Part shown: positions 52,923 through 63,918 of the stretch, in pieces
Layout of the letters: the number at the start of each line of letters is the position of its first letter
Position numbering within the stretch: the first letter of the stretch is position 1
Source of the DNA: a bacterium
Lineage (GTDB): Bacteria > CAIWAD01
DNA: 64,000 nt
Direction: 5' to 3'
Assembly: GCA_030685015.1 (NCBI GenBank)
Contig: JAUXWS010000095.1
Location: 37,008 to 101,007 of the forward strand
Made by a program: the position numbers and the translations under genes
Notes under the pieces: generated by a model
The model's database searches: none
Seen by the model: the letters and a program-made list of their open reading frames with translations, nothing else
Told to the model about the DNA's origin: nothing

Positions 52923-54362
52923 CTATTTCACCAAAAGCAGTTTCTGCGTGGCCACCTCGCCCGCCCCCTCCAGCACGGCCAGATAGAGGCCGCTGGCCAG
53001 ATGGGAGGCGTCGAAGCTGACGGCATGCTCGCCGGCGGCGTGCAGGCCCTCGGTCAGGAGCGCCACCTCCTGGCCGGCCAGGTTCACCACGCTCAGCCGC
53101 AGCGTGCCGGCCTGCCGGTTCACGAAGGAGAGGGTGGTCGTCGGGTTGAAGGGGTTGGGCCAGGCTTCGCGCAGCTCCAGGGCGGCCGGCCGCAGCTGCC
53201 GCTCCACGTCGAGGGAGGTCCAGTAGTCGCCCAGGGCGCCGAAGGTGTTGATGATGGTGTAGGTGGGCTCGGCGTCGCTGATGGTGTGCACCCAGTCCGC
53301 CTGGAAGCCGGCCTCGTTGTCATGGCCGTTGGCCCCGTACTTGTAGGTGATCCGCGCCGAGCTGTACTGGTTGAAGAGAATGTCCCCCTCGAACCAGTCG
53401 CCCGTGGTGGGGACCAACTGGTAGGCGGGGGGCACCAGATCCCAGGGCCAGCTGTTCCAGGGTCCGCACACCGCCGTGAAAGTGACTTCCGCGTAGGAGT
53501 TCAGCCCCTGGTTGCTCTCGCCGGGGTGCTCCTCGAACCAGACGCGCACGGGCCACAGATTGACGGCGAAGTGCACGGTCACGTCCTGGCTGATGATGTC
53601 GTTCCAGGTGACGTTGTCGAACCAGGCCTCGTCCAGCACGATGTCCCCGTAGCCGTCCATGTCGTTGTCCGGAAGGCCCGTGGTGATGGGCACGAGGCGG
53701 TTGGCGACGCCCTCCCAGCGCGGCGTCAGCTCGTTCTGGTCCTCCAGGATGACGAACTTGTACTCCAGGTTGCCGGGCGCCTCCACATTGTCGAACTGGA
53801 TGTTGAGGAAGTAGTGGCCGGGATTGCCGCCCTCCTCGTTCATGATGACGGCGCCGCCCCAGTTGCCCAGGTTATCATGGCCGCCGCGCAGCACGATCCA
53901 GTCCGTGGCCGGGTTGAAGGTGCCGTTGGCCGTCATCACCTGCATGTTGACGCGGAAGAGCACCTCCACGTTGACCAGCTCGCCCATGCTGTCCTGGTTG
54001 TTGAACCAGACGGGGTCCAGGGTCTGGCCGCCCGCCTCCAGGGTGAAGGTGCGGTTGTCCCCCGATTCCCAAACGTCCCCTCCGGGCCGCACGATGACGT
54101 ACTTGAACCCCACCGGCTGGCCGATGAAGACGTCGTTCACGTCGAAGCTGCCGGCGAAGAGCATGTCCCCCGTGTTGGTGAGGGTGGGATTGGTCCCGCT
54201 CCAGTCGTTGAAATCACCCCGCACCACCACCTGGTCCGTGTCCGGGTTGAAGTTGCCCAGCTGCTGCTGGATGCCCATGCGGACCTGGAAGGTGACCGGG
54301 TTCACCGCCAGGGCGGTTCCGGCGACCAGCATCAGGCCCAGGAGGCCGCTGATGATTCTCAT
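52923..54362 (-). CDS. tandem starch-binding-like T9SS-sorted protein
   Basis: The 479-residue secreted protein (signal peptide MRIISGLLGLMLVAGTALA) has two or more repeats with the CBM20/48-type pattern: NFNPDTDQVVVRGDFNDWSG (about 36-55) and TFNPATDWIVLRG with DNLGNWGG (about 150-180), each followed by a beta-sandwich with GFKYVIV or EYKFVIL. A further domain includes VTVHFAVNLWPV. The tail WPNPFNPTTTLSFVNRQA to ASGLYLAVLEG and KLLLVK is a T9SS type A sorting domain. No catalytic domain is present, so it likely binds alpha-glucan at the cell surface. It is last in the run from the UgpC-type ATPase. Confidence 0.85.
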   Translation of the reverse strand: MRIISGLLGLMLVAGTALAVNPVTFQVRMGIQQQLGNFNPDTDQVVVRGDFNDWSGTNPTLTNTGDMLFAGSFDVNDVFIGQPVGFKYVIVRPGGDVWESGDNRTFTLEAGGQTLDPVWFNNQDSMGELVNVEVLFRVNMQVMTANGTFNPATDWIVLRGGHDNLGNWGGAVIMNEEGGNPGHYFLNIQFDNVEAPGNLEYKFVILEDQNELTPRWEGVANRLVPITTGLPDNDMDGYGDIVLDEAWFDNVTWNDIISQDVTVHFAVNLWPVRVWFEEHPGESNQGLNSYAEVTFTAVCGPWNSWPWDLVPPAYQLVPTTGDWFEGDILFNQYSSARITYKYGANGHDNEAGFQADWVHTISDAEPTYTIINTFGALGDYWTSLDVERQLRPAALELREAWPNPFNPTTTLSFVNRQAGTLRLSVVNLAGQEVALLTEGLHAAGEHAVSFDASHLASGLYLAVLEGAGEVATQKLLLVK

Positions 54363-54392
54363 GGTCCTCTCCTCGACTTAAAGGTTGATTGT

Positions 54393-55412
54393 TTACCAGG
54401 TGAAGGCCAGGCTGTACCGCACCACGGAATCCAGCCGGCCGTAGTCCTCCCAGGCGGCGTCCACCTGGAGGTGGCTTCCCCCGCCCAAAGGATAAGTGAT
54501 GCCGGCTCCCAGGGCAAGCCCTCCTTCCGCATCCTTGAGGAAGAGGTCCCGCCAGCCGCCGCGCAGGTGGAAGGTGCGGCGGAAGGAATATTCGGTGCCC
54601 AGGGAGATGGATTCGCTCGCCCGGTCCACCCCGTGCACGGCGTCGGCCGCCAGCAGGAGGGCGTGGTCGGGACGCTCGACGAGGGGCAGCTCGGCCCCGA
54701 TGCGGAAGGTGATGGGCAGGGGCCAATCGTAGACATCCAAGTTGACGGGCACGGCCGGGTTGTCCCCGTTCTGGGTGTTGTTCATGTCGTGGCCCAGGAG
54801 CAGGTCGGTGCCGGACATCTCCATGTCCAGCCCGGCGTGCTGGATGGTCATGCCCAGCAGCATGTCCCGGAAGCCCGTCCGGTAGATGGTGCCCACGTCG
54901 AAGGCGACGCTGCTGGCGTTCATGTGCCAGATCTTCTGCTGGATCACCTTGGCCGTGGCGCCGAAGGAGAAGCGGTCGGTGATGCGCATGGCCAGGGTCA
55001 GGCCCATGGCCAGGTCGCTCGCCTCGTAAAACTCGCCCGTGCCGTCCTGCTGGAGCAGGGTGGTCACCTCCTCGTCGCCGTAGTCCAGGTAGGTGACGGA
55101 CAGGCCCAGGGCCATGGATTCGCCCAGGGGCGTGACCACCGCCAGGTAGCTCAGGTCCGTCTCCACCAGCCAGTCCGTCTTGACGAACATGGCCTCGGAC
55201 CGCTCCAGGCGGGCGGCGCCGGCCGGATTCCAGTAAAGGCAGGAGGCGTCGGCGACGGAGGCCGTGCCCGCCCCGCCCATGCCCTGGGCCCGGCCGCCCA
55301 GCCCGATGCCGAGAAAGGGGGCGGCGGTGGTGGCCACCCGGTTGATGGCCAGGGCCGGGGCGGCCGCCAACACCAGGGCCGGCAGCGCGTAAAGGAAGAG
55401 TCGGTTGCGCAC
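54393..55412 (-). CDS. PorV/PorQ-family outer-membrane beta-barrel
   Basis: The 339-residue protein has a signal peptide and the family opening GIGLGGRAQGMGGAGTASVA followed by DASCLYWNPAGAARLE, and alternating beta strands to the end (YSLAFTW, C-terminal aromatic). Such UPF0164/PorV-PorQ barrels are FadL-like; PorV shuttles T9SS cargo to the attachment complex. It is 30 bases from the starch-binding T9SS gene and nine bases from the 1325-residue gene, so it may serve these neighbouring cargo proteins specifically (inference). Confidence 0.88.
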   Translation of the reverse strand: MRNRLFLYALPALVLAAAPALAINRVATTAAPFLGIGLGGRAQGMGGAGTASVADASCLYWNPAGAARLERSEAMFVKTDWLVETDLSYLAVVTPLGESMALGLSVTYLDYGDEEVTTLLQQDGTGEFYEASDLAMGLTLAMRITDRFSFGATAKVIQQKIWHMNASSVAFDVGTIYRTGFRDMLLGMTIQHAGLDMEMSGTDLLLGHDMNNTQNGDNPAVPVNLDVYDWPLPITFRIGAELPLVERPDHALLLAADAVHGVDRASESISLGTEYSFRRTFHLRGGWRDLFLKDAEGGLALGAGITYPLGGGSHLQVDAAWEDYGRLDSVVRYSLAFTW

Positions 55413-55421
55413 GGCGGCCTC

Positions 55422-58400
55422 CTACTTGATCAGGGCGAACTTGCCCGTCTTCTCGCCGGCTGGGCTGTCCACGTGGTACATGTACATGCCATAGGCCACG
55501 TCCAGGCCGGCGCTGCTCTTCAGGTTCCAATCCAGGCTGCCGTCCCACACCGGCGAGTCGTGGACGAGGGTCTGCACCAGCTCGCCGCGCACCGTGTAGA
55601 TGCGCACAGTGGACTGGGGCGGCAGGTGGATGAACTGGATCTTGCGGTCGCCGCGGTTGCCCTTGATCGGGCGCGGCTCCCACTCCGCCGTGGCCAGGTA
55701 GGGGTTGGGCACGACCTTGACGCGGCTCAGCTCGCGGCGGGCCGAGGAGCCGTCGAAGCGGGGGGCCGCCACCTCCACGGCGTAGCGGTCCTGGGCGGTG
55801 AAGGGCTTGCGCGTCACCGCCACGTAGCGGTCGCCGGCCGCCGGCAACTGGTAGTTGCCCACCTGGTTGATGGGGATGCCGAAGGGGATGCCGAAGGCCC
55901 AGGTGACGATGAGGCCCGTGGGCGAGGCCTCGTCGGGCTGGGCCAGCAGGATGAAGTCGCGGTACTCGAAGGGATCGCTCCCGTTGCGGCCAAAGGGCGG
56001 CGGCCCCTGGTTGAGGTTGGGGTTGTAGACCCAGAAGGACACTTCCACCGGCTGGTCCGGATCGGTGATGTCCCAGATGCGGTAGTTCGTCGTCAGGCTG
56101 GGCACGATGCGTCCCAGGATGGTGCCCATGGACTGGTCGGGGAACTGGGCGCGGGCCAGGCTGACGGCGCCGCCCTCCGCCACGAAGTCCATGCGGTAGT
56201 CCCGCCCCTGGGCGCGCCCCTGGAACTCGCGGAGGAAACCCTGGCTGTTGTCCAGCATGTTGACGCCCTTGAGGGTCCAGGGCAGCTGGTTGGCCGGCGC
56301 GTTCCGCCAGCCCGACAGGGCGGGATTGGGGCCGAGCAGCCAATCATTGAAAAAGCTGAGGCGGATGCCCTCGGCCACCGGCTGGTAGGCCTGCACCAGA
56401 TTGACGTAGCCGGTCAGGTTGGGCACCAGCTGCTTGTGCACCAGGTTGTGCTTGTAGAGGAAGAGCGTCTCCACCAGCTGGTTGGCCGGCAGGGTGGCGA
56501 GGAAGTCCGGCGTGTAGATGACGCGGCCCTCGTCGAAGTTGAAATCAAAGGCGCCCTGCGGGTTGAGCAGCTCGTCCGTGTCCAGACGCCGGCGGACGTG
56601 CAGGGTGTCGCCCGTGTCCAGGCGGCGGGCGACGAAGAAGGCAGGGTCGATCCCGGCGTGGGTCAGCATCTGCTGGGGCGTGTCGGCGTTGATGGGGAAG
56701 CTCTCGAGGAAAGGCTCCATCCCGTCCCGGGTCATCGTCCAGGAGAAGGCGGGGACGCGCACCTCACCGAGCAGGACGCGGGTGGAGTCATAGCCCACGC
56801 TGTCGATGATGGCGATGAAGCCGCCGATGGCCGCGTTCCAGACAAAGCTGGTGTCGGGAACCCACGAGGTGTACTCCCAGCCCAGCAGATCCCGGATGCG
56901 GGCCGTGGTGTCGGGCAGGATGCTGATGGAGTAGCGGGCGCCGTCCACCAGGCTCCGCTCATCCACGATGGCCGGCACCACCCGGCCGGTGGCGCGGCCC
57001 GCCACGTGCTCGGCCTGCTCCATCACCAGCCCCGGCGTGTAGCCGGAGGCCGGGGCGGTGGGGATGACGTAGGTCGTGTTGACATCCGTCGTGATGCGCC
57101 CGGCGGCGTCGATGCTGGCCTGCTTGGAGGTCTCGGCGGGCAGGAAGCCGGCCACCGGATCCCCCCGGTCGTAGGCGCTCACTGCATAGAAGTAGGCCTG
57201 GCCGTTGACCACCGTCGTGTCCGTCCAGGAATGGACCAGGCCCGAATTGCTGCCCAGGTAGTACTGCGTGCCGTTCAGGGCGATGGGAAAGAAGCCGGCC
57301 ACGTCGTTGACCAGGTCGAACTGGGCGATGGGCGAGAAGGACGAGGCGCTGCCCCGCCCGTCGGTGATGGAATAGGCGTCCAGGAAGCCCGGATCGGTGG
57401 CGCGGTAGATGCGGTAGCCCTCGAAGTCGCGCAGGTGGCTGATGCGGTCCACGCTGTGCTCGGCGCGGTCGTCCCAGTAGAGGGTGACGCGGCCGTCGCC
57501 CGGCACGGCCCGCATGTGGGGCTTGGCCGGCGGCTGGATGAAGTTGTAGTTCTCGTTGTAGATGGTCTTGACCGTGGCCAGGTTGGTGTAGAGGTCCTCC
57601 GGCGACTCGCCGAAGACGACGGCCAGGCTGATGCGCTGGGTCTCCCCGCGGCGCAGGGGGAAGTAGCCTGATCCGTAGAGGAAGTCGTGGTCGGCCGGCG
57701 TGCCCGCCGTGCTGTCGAACTCGCCGGGGATCATCCGCCGCCAGATGTCCTCGTCGTTGCGGCTGGAGAACTCGGGGAAGGTGAATTCGTTGAAGGAGGT
57801 GAGGCCCACCTGGTCGCTCTCGGTGATGTCCGTGGCGTCGAAATGGGGCTCGCCGGGTGTGGGCAGGCCGTCCCCCTCCCCCAGGTCGCCCGTGCCGGCC
57901 ACGCCGTCGGCGCCCACGTCGTCGAACTCGGGATCCCAGTCCCCGTCATTGTCGATGCCGTCGTCGCGGCGCTCGTCGATGAGGGGGTCGAAGGCCTGGA
58001 GCACCGCCTCCGGCACGGGCACCAACTCGCCGCTGCCGGGCGGGGGCGGGGTCAGCCCCAGCGCCCGCCAGTCCACATAGCAGTTGCCCTCGTAGGCCCA
58101 GTTCTCGTCGATCACGCCGTTGAAGTTGTCGTCGATCAGGTTGGTGGGATTCTCCGCCACGATCTTGCCAGCGTAGATGGGGATCTGGATGTTGCGCCAG
58201 GTGAGGACGAGGGTGTCACCCGGCTGGGGCACGCGCACCAGACTGCGGGGATAAGCGGGGTCGTTGTAGTCGATGACCACCACCACCTCGTCGGCGAGGA
58301 GGACGGAGGGCGTGTTCAGCCACTCATGGAGCAGGGTTTGGGTCAGGCGCGGGGCGTCGGCCGGGGCGCGGCTGTCGCCGTCGTTGTCGATCCAGTCCAC

Positions 58401-59399
58401 GCTGTTGCCCGGGCTCTCCAGGAAGGCGTAGCCCACGTAGCCCACGTTGCGCACGCCGGGGTGGACAGGCACCCACCCGGCGGCGCCGCGGTCGTCGAAG
58501 TCCCCCGTGTAGGTGAACTCGTTGTCGCGGTCGAAATAGTTGATGTCGTCGCCACTGTCGCCGTCCCCGCCCACCAGGGTGCCGCAGACCATGCCGAAGC
58601 CCACCTTGTCGTAGTCGATGTCGCTGGCGTTGGTGATGTCGTAGAGCCAGAAGATGACGTCCTCCGCCAGCGAGTGGGACCACTGGAAGCCGCGCACGGC
58701 CACCTTGAGACCCAGCCCGGCGTGCGTGCTGTCATTGGCGAAGGGCTGGATCAGCGGCACCCGGATCGAATCCGGGTTGTGGGGAAAGCGCTGGGTCCAC
58801 AGGCCGGGGAAGTAGGTCTCCACCGTGTCCCGGTAGGCCCAGCGGGTGGACATGAACTCCCGGTCCCGGCTGTCGTCCATCCAGAAGTAGCTCTCCTGGT
58901 CGGCATTGAGCACGTCCCGCCCGAAATAGCCGTTCCAGCTGCCCGGCCAGCTCTTGTCCGGCCAGACGCTGGGCCAGGAGAGGCGCTGGTGGCTCATGGC
59001 GACCAGGGTCGTCTCCGGGTTGGCAAAGCCCGGCAGCGGCATGAAGGTCCAGTACTCGCTGGGGTTGGCGGGATTGACCTCGTCCCGCCCGCGGGCCGGG
59101 CTCTGGGTGACGGCCACGCTGCGCACGGGGCGGTTGAGCAGGCGGTTGTAGTACTCGATCCCCACGCAGATGGAGATGTCGCCAATGTACTCGTCCCCCG
59201 TGCCCTTGGGCCATTCGAAGGAGAACTCCGGCCCCACGCGGCCCACCAGGCCCGTGTTGTAGAAGGTGGTCTGCACCAGGTTGCCGGAATGGAGGTTCTT
59301 CTTCTTGGCCTCGGGGTCGGCCCACACCTCGTCGTACCAGGCGGAGGCCAGTGGGCGGACCAGGCCGGCGGCCATCAGGAGTGCGGTCAGAATGCGCAT
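55422..59399 (-). CDS. 1325-aa secreted protein with T9SS/FlgD-like C-terminus
   Basis: Not recognised overall. It has a signal peptide (MRILTALLMAAGLVRPLASA). A large N-terminal region contains WYDEVWADPEAKKKNLHSGN, DDINYFDRDNEFTYTGDFDD and a Ca-binding-looking acidic segment DNDGDWDPEFDDVGADG. A fibronectin-like part (GDGRVTLYWDDRAEHSVDRI) follows, then a tail VKVVPNPYLATAEW to GMYMYHVDSPAGEKTGKFAL of the FlgD/T9SS class. ATG 59397-59399 is preceded by AGGAAG. This 'large protein with VVPNPY tail' next to a TonB receptor and PorV-like barrel resembles recurring FCB loci. It may be a surface receptor or lid for the TonB protein (inference). Confidence 0.75.
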   Translation of the reverse strand: MRILTALLMAAGLVRPLASAWYDEVWADPEAKKKNLHSGNLVQTTFYNTGLVGRVGPEFSFEWPKGTGDEYIGDISICVGIEYYNRLLNRPVRSVAVTQSPARGRDEVNPANPSEYWTFMPLPGFANPETTLVAMSHQRLSWPSVWPDKSWPGSWNGYFGRDVLNADQESYFWMDDSRDREFMSTRWAYRDTVETYFPGLWTQRFPHNPDSIRVPLIQPFANDSTHAGLGLKVAVRGFQWSHSLAEDVIFWLYDITNASDIDYDKVGFGMVCGTLVGGDGDSGDDINYFDRDNEFTYTGDFDDRGAAGWVPVHPGVRNVGYVGYAFLESPGNSVDWIDNDGDSRAPADAPRLTQTLLHEWLNTPSVLLADEVVVVIDYNDPAYPRSLVRVPQPGDTLVLTWRNIQIPIYAGKIVAENPTNLIDDNFNGVIDENWAYEGNCYVDWRALGLTPPPPGSGELVPVPEAVLQAFDPLIDERRDDGIDNDGDWDPEFDDVGADGVAGTGDLGEGDGLPTPGEPHFDATDITESDQVGLTSFNEFTFPEFSSRNDEDIWRRMIPGEFDSTAGTPADHDFLYGSGYFPLRRGETQRISLAVVFGESPEDLYTNLATVKTIYNENYNFIQPPAKPHMRAVPGDGRVTLYWDDRAEHSVDRISHLRDFEGYRIYRATDPGFLDAYSITDGRGSASSFSPIAQFDLVNDVAGFFPIALNGTQYYLGSNSGLVHSWTDTTVVNGQAYFYAVSAYDRGDPVAGFLPAETSKQASIDAAGRITTDVNTTYVIPTAPASGYTPGLVMEQAEHVAGRATGRVVPAIVDERSLVDGARYSISILPDTTARIRDLLGWEYTSWVPDTSFVWNAAIGGFIAIIDSVGYDSTRVLLGEVRVPAFSWTMTRDGMEPFLESFPINADTPQQMLTHAGIDPAFFVARRLDTGDTLHVRRRLDTDELLNPQGAFDFNFDEGRVIYTPDFLATLPANQLVETLFLYKHNLVHKQLVPNLTGYVNLVQAYQPVAEGIRLSFFNDWLLGPNPALSGWRNAPANQLPWTLKGVNMLDNSQGFLREFQGRAQGRDYRMDFVAEGGAVSLARAQFPDQSMGTILGRIVPSLTTNYRIWDITDPDQPVEVSFWVYNPNLNQGPPPFGRNGSDPFEYRDFILLAQPDEASPTGLIVTWAFGIPFGIPINQVGNYQLPAAGDRYVAVTRKPFTAQDRYAVEVAAPRFDGSSARRELSRVKVVPNPYLATAEWEPRPIKGNRGDRKIQFIHLPPQSTVRIYTVRGELVQTLVHDSPVWDGSLDWNLKSSAGLDVAYGMYMYHVDSPAGEKTGKFALIK

Positions 59400-59425
59400 G
59401 TGCTTCCTCATTGGTCGACGCTCCG

Positions 59426-62265
59426 CTACATGGACAAGCGGAACCCGACAATCACCTCCCGCGGACGGGACCAATTGCCGGGATCCACCGCCAGCTCGGC
59501 CTGGGTGTCCTGCCAGTTGATGTCGTAGCCCGCCCGCCCCGTCCGCGCGAAGACGTTGTTCTCGTTCAGGCGGTCCAGCAGGTTCTTCACCTGGAAGTTG
59601 ACTTGCAGGTCGGGCTTCTTCAGCACGTTCCAATAGCCCGACATGTCGAAGTTGACGTAGGGCGGCTTGCGGCCGCTGTTCTCCAGCAGCCCCACCACCA
59701 GGTCCTCGCTCTTGGGCGTGGGCGTGTAGGGCAGGCCGCTGCCGTAGCTGCCCAGCAGGCTGAGGCCCCAGGGGCCGCGCTCGAGGGAGACATGGCCGTT
59801 GAGGGTGTGGCGGCGGTCCCAGTTGAGCGGGATGAGGTACTTGTTGACCTCCTTGCCGCCCTCCACCGCGTTGCGCGCCGCGTCGGCGCTGCTGGCGTTG
59901 GCCTCGGCCACCTGGAAAGTGTAGTCCAGGCCGGCCTGGAAGCCGCCCTGGTAGCGTTTGTCCACGCTGATGACGATGCCCTTGATCGTGCCGAAGTCAC
60001 GGTTGGTGTACATGTAGTACTTGTCCACCGTCACCGTCTCGATCTGCCGGTCGGTGGAGACGAGATCGCGGATGTCGCGGCTGTAGAAGCTGATGTCCAT
60101 CGCCACGTCCTCGCCCAGCTGCTGCTGCATGCCGATCTCGTACTGGACGGTGCGCTCCACGTTGAGGTCCGGGTTGCCCACCACCGTGTTGAGGCCGGTG
60201 ATCTCGAAGTCCGGGTTCTGGTAGAGCACGTCGAAGGCGGGGCGCTGGAAGAAATGGCCGTAGCTGAAGTGGAGGACGCCGCTCTCGCTCACCACGTAGG
60301 CGATGGCGAGACGGGGGCTGACCTGCCATTTGGGGTCCACCTCCCGGCGGGCGCTGTAGGTCGGGTTGCGCAGGTCGACGGGCATGTCGGTCTGGGGATC
60401 GAACACGTCCAGGCGCAGGCCGGCGTTCACCGTCACGTCGCTGAACTCGATTTTGTCCTGCAGGTAGGCCGAGGCCTCCCAGGGGCGTCGCACATAACGG
60501 TTGTCGTTGGCGCCCTGGGGCGCCACGATCTCGAAGCCGTCGAAGCTGACGCTGCGCTGGTCGAAGGCCAGCCGGTGGTTGCGCAGCTCGACGCCCGTCT
60601 TCCACAGGTGCCGCTTGCCCCACTGCCGGGTCAGGTTCCCCTTCAGGTCCCAGGTGTCCGTGCGCCGGGAGAAGTGCTCGTTCTCGGTTCCGCCCATCTG
60701 GGCAAAGCCGATGTACTGCCAGCGGCCGTCCGGATCCAGGTCGAAGGGGTTCACCTCGAAGAAGGGGTAATAGTAGAAGCCGCTCTCGGCGGGCAGCCAT
60801 TCGTCGTTGACGTAGCGCGGGTCGAGGATGTCGTCGTAGAGGCGGTGGTTGTATAGGTTGAGGCTGTGGCTGACGCTGAGGTCGAGGAAGGTCTCGGCCG
60901 TCAGCACCTTGTCCCACTTGAGGCTGCTCAGCTGGCTGCGGCTGTAGCGGCGCAGACGGGCGTCCGGCGTGTAGCGCCAGCTGTGGCTGTACTCCTGGTA
61001 GTGGCGGTCGTTGGCCAGCCACATGCCGCGCAGGACGGAGCCGGGCCCCAGGTCGGCTCGCAACTTGAGCTGGGCGGCGCGGCGCACTTCCGTGTCCATG
61101 TCCACGTACTTGCGGCCGGCCCGGTCGCCGCTGGAGCGTTCATAGCGTTCGTGGCTGCGTGCGTTGGCCCACTGGAAGAGGTTGTAGACGGCGCTGCTGT
61201 CGGCGGCGTCGTCCATGGGCCAGGCGCCGGCCTGGATGAGCGACACCCAGGCGCTGTCCATCTGCTGGTCCACCAGGAAAAACCAGTCCTCGCCGAACAT
61301 CTCCAGCATGTTGAAGCCCATCACCTGGTCGGCGTTGAAAAAGCGGTACTGGGTGCCGTTGGCCTCCCACGCGCCGATCTGCTCCTGTGGGCTGAAGAGA
61401 CGCTGCCCCTGTCGCCAGCCGTTGTTGTCGGTGTAGCGCAGGCTTCCCGTCAGGCTCAGCCAGGGCAGCGGCGTGGGCGAGGAGAAGCCCAGCTCCATGT
61501 TGGAGAGCTGCAGGGGATTCACCTCGTCGATGTTGATGAACTGCCGCGTGTGGTTGCTTAGATAGTCACCCGCGTAGCCGCTGATGGTGAGGGAGGGTTT
61601 CTCGCCCGCGTCCCGCGTCACCGTGTTGACCACGCCGCTCATGGCCTGGCCGTATTCGGCGTTGAAAGTGCCGGACAGCACCTGCAACTCCTGCACCATG
61701 CTTACCTGGACATCCACGCCGCGGCTGCCGTCGTAGACGTCGACGACGGGGATGCCGTCCACCAGGTAGAGCACCTCGCCGGAGCGCCCGCCGCGGAAGT
61801 GGCCGTCCACTACGCCCGCCTGGAGGGACACCACCTGCGAAAGCTCCGTCACCGGCATGGTCCGCAACTGGTTGGCGTCCACGTAGGAGGCGCTGTAGGT
61901 CTGGTCCACCTGGACCAGGGCCCGCTCCGCCACGATGGTGACCACCTCCCCCTCCACCACGCTCTCCTGCAGGACGGCGTCCTGGCGGGTGGTGAGGTCC
62001 ACGCTGACGGCCACGCCGTCCACGTGGAGGCCGCGGTAGCCCACGCAGCTGAACTGCAGGGTGTAGATGCCGGGCGGCATGTTGAGGATGGCGTACTCGC
62101 CGTCGAAGTCAGTGGCGGCGCCGCGGGTCTGCCCCTCCACCACCACGTTGACGCCGGGCAGGGGCAGGCCTTTGCCGTCCCTCACCACGCCCGTGATCTT
62201 GCCCGTCACGCCGGCCCAGGCCTGGGCCAGCAGCAGCAGGGCGGCGGCCAAACACAGTCCAGTTC

Positions 62266-62269
<4 letters not shown>
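59426..62269 (-). CDS. TonB-dependent outer-membrane receptor with carboxypeptidase-regulatory domain
   Basis: Outer-membrane transporter energised by TonB. The 947-residue protein has a signal peptide, a CarboxypepD_reg-like Ig domain (residues about 22-105; [35 protein letters not shown]), a plug domain (about 125-240; [46 protein letters not shown]) and a 22-strand-type barrel ending VIVGFRLSM with the terminal aromatic/Met. The layout is SusC/CirA-like, but no SusD partner follows. Its ATG overlaps the stop of the UgpC-like gene upstream by four bases (ATGA), so an inner-membrane ATPase is translated with an outer-membrane receptor. Confidence 0.92.
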
Positions 62270-63342
<1,073 letters not shown>

Positions 63343-63440
63343 GGACCTTCCCGCTTGGGGGATGTGAGCGACCGCAGGAATGTACCATTGCCGCCGAGAG
63401 GCGAAAACCACCGCCGCGTGATTGATCCACGACACATCCG

Positions 63441-63472
63441 GCGGTCAGTCGCGTCGCGCGACGAGGCCGAAA
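63441..63472. repeat. 32-base direct repeat, copy 1 (copy 2 at 63791-63822)
   Basis: GCGGTCAGTCGCG, then one variable base, then CGCGCGACGAGGCCGAAA; the copies differ at that single base (T here, A in copy 2). Both are followed by AGGGC(C/A)TTG and, 100-130 bases on, by a GAAGGC/GGCCTGAACCAAT block (near 63550 and 63914), so two longer diverged units are present. Confidence 0.85.
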
Positions 63473-63631
63473 TCAGGGCCTTGGGGCAAACCCCCATCCT
63501 GGCCTTCCCCCTTGCAGGGGGAAGGTGGTCTCCCGCGGTGAAGCCGAAGGCTGAACCAATGGCCTTGGGCAACCGGATCATGTCATCCGGCCCTCGTCCG
63601 ACAAAGCATTGCGGCGCAAGCGCCGCCTCTT

Positions 63632-63661
63632 CCCACTTTCTTTTCGCGAAAAGAAAGTGGG
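63632..63661. repeat. 30-base perfect palindrome
   Basis: CCCACTTTCTTTTCG joined directly to CGAAAAGAAAGTGGG, then GCAAAGAAAAG. The core with adjacent GCAAAGAAA resembles a palindrome scattered through many bacterial genomes. As RNA it would form a loop-poor hairpin. Confidence 0.9.
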
Positions 63662-63883
63662 GCAAAGAAAAGGCTGGCAGACCCTGCCGGCGGTGCGTGT
63701 GACACGCGCGGGGTCGCGCGTAACAACTCTCCCTGGTCACCATCTCTTCGGCCTCTGCGCGCGCATACTTCCCGCCTTCGCTTCGCTGCGGCGGTCAGTC
63801 GCGACGCGCGACGAGGCCGAAAAGAGGGCATTGACATGCCAGGTGCTGATTCGCCTGGAATGAGACATGGCTGCGTGAGGTGA

Positions 63884-63918
63884 AGGCCGAGGGCCAACCT
63901 GTGGTTGGCCCTCGGCCT
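63884..63918. repeat. 16-bp perfect hairpin
   Basis: AGGCCGAGGGCCAACC / GGTTGGCCCTCGGCCT with loop TGT, then GAACCAAT. No T-tract follows on either strand, so a repeat element or structural site is favoured over an intrinsic terminator. Confidence 0.85.

Noticed and set aside
52266-57671. A 1801-codon open frame on the plus strand, and similar long antisense frames at 31860-35276, 42041-45646 and 36540-40352
   Set aside because: In GC-rich DNA, antisense frames of real genes stay open by chance. These translate to Gly/His/Val/Gln-rich low-complexity text with no family match and lie opposite well supported genes.
63609-63863. Short frame encoding an Arg-rich 84-aa peptide
   Set aside because: It is made up largely of the 30-base palindrome and the direct repeat, has no ribosome site and shows no protein-like composition.
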